Shown here: one piece after another, positions 32,062 through 32,214 of the stretch | Numbering within the stretch: position 1 is the first letter of the stretch | Layout of the letters: each line of letters starts with the position of its first letter | Origin: an uncultured Prevotella sp. | GTDB lineage: Bacteria > Bacteroidota > Bacteroidia > Bacteroidales > Bacteroidaceae | Length of the DNA stretch: 32,214 bases | Direction of reading: 5' to 3' | Assembly: GCA_900771975.1 (NCBI GenBank) | Contig: CAAGPV010000008.1 | Location: 1-32,214 of the forward strand | Notes under the pieces: model-generated | The model's database searches: none | Seen by the model: only the letters and a program-made list of their open reading frames with translations | Told to the model about the DNA's origin: nothing | Translations under genes and position numbers: made by a program

Positions 32062-32093
32062 TTTGGCAGTTAAAAATTAATGCCTAACTTTGC
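32062..32093 (+). promoter_or_regulatory. Strong promoter of the tRNA-Thr unit
   Basis: TTTGGCAG (from 32062) and TAACTTTGC (32085-32093) are 18 bases apart and are followed by AGCCG, closely matching the rpsU promoter. The leader then forms CAGCCG/CGGCTG (32093-32098 and 32130-32135) with an inner GATT/AATC hairpin before the tRNA. Confidence 0.85.
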
Positions 32094-32144
32094 AGCCGTT
32101 TTACGATTGGTTCTAATCAAGTCGCTTGGCGGCTGTGAAGATTT

Positions 32145-32214
32145 GCCTCTTTAGCTCAGTTGGCCAGAGCACGTGATTTGTAATCTCGGGGTCGTTGGTT
32201 CGAATCCGACAAGA
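32145..32214 (+). tRNA. tRNA-Thr (anticodon TGT), cut by the window end
   Basis: Starts GCCTCTTTAGCTCAG and ends at the window edge in the T-arm/acceptor (GGTTCGAATCC, then GACAAGA), about 4 bases short of full length. The anticodon loop TTTGTAA holds TGT at 32179-32181, which reads ACA (Thr). The anticodon stem contains a T-T apposition (32174 and 32186). The gene order rpsU-xer-hpf-tRNA-Thr is what Bacteroidales show just before the elongation factor/RNA polymerase gene cluster. Confidence 0.93.

Noticed and set aside
1..32214. CRISPR array, prophage or integrative-element core genes
   Set aside because: No evenly spaced repeats, phage structural genes or conjugation genes were seen. The Xer-type recombinase is in a conserved chromosomal setting.

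Overview
The window looks like chromosome of a Bacteroidales bacterium, most likely in or near Prevotella. Three things point there. Nearly every gene start has a Bacteroidetes-type promoter (TAnnTTTG at -7, often TTTG/TTGG about 19 bases upstream). A complete type IX secretion core (porP-K-L-M-N) is present. The right end carries the gene order rpsU - tyrosine recombinase - hpf - tRNA-Thr. The genus is inference; the phylum is well supported.

Layout. 1-66 is the 3' tail of a 5S rRNA and its terminator, so an rRNA operon ends here. About 70-3840 is accessory DNA: a long stretch with little coding, a nested inverted-repeat cluster (826-975), a two-TM protein (1044-1670), and an IS1595-type transposase that appears to share an operon with a HicB-like and a HicA-like small protein (3211-1700, minus strand). 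3841-6229 holds an MFS exporter, an uncharacterised Bacteroidales protein and a DUF2795 protein. 6369-13029 is the type IX secretion operon plus an outer-membrane beta-barrel gene, closed by a perfect 16-bp terminator. 13230-14280 is an island with a stand-alone HNH nuclease-like ORF flanked on both sides by strong palindromes. 14370-20314 holds priA, a FadL-type porin and a 7TM-HD phosphodiesterase.

20424-25514 is a plus-strand cluster: gltX, waaA (Kdo transferase), a zinc-ribbon membrane protein, a nitroreductase and trpS. 25554-26897 is a decayed segment: the frameshifted 3' end of one gene (minus) abuts a 5'-truncated, frameshifted TPR-TM-AraC-type regulator (plus). 26858-28954 is a minus-strand pair (MalY/PatB-type C-S lyase and DUF3737). 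mdh follows, then the translation-related right edge (rpsU, xer-type recombinase, hpf, tRNA-Thr cut by the window end).

Functionally most of the window is housekeeping (translation, replication restart, envelope biogenesis, protein secretion). The parts most worth a second look are the IS1595 element with HicBA-like passengers, the palindrome-flanked HNH island, the nested repeats near 0.9 kb, and the rearranged regulator locus at 25.6-26.9 kb.
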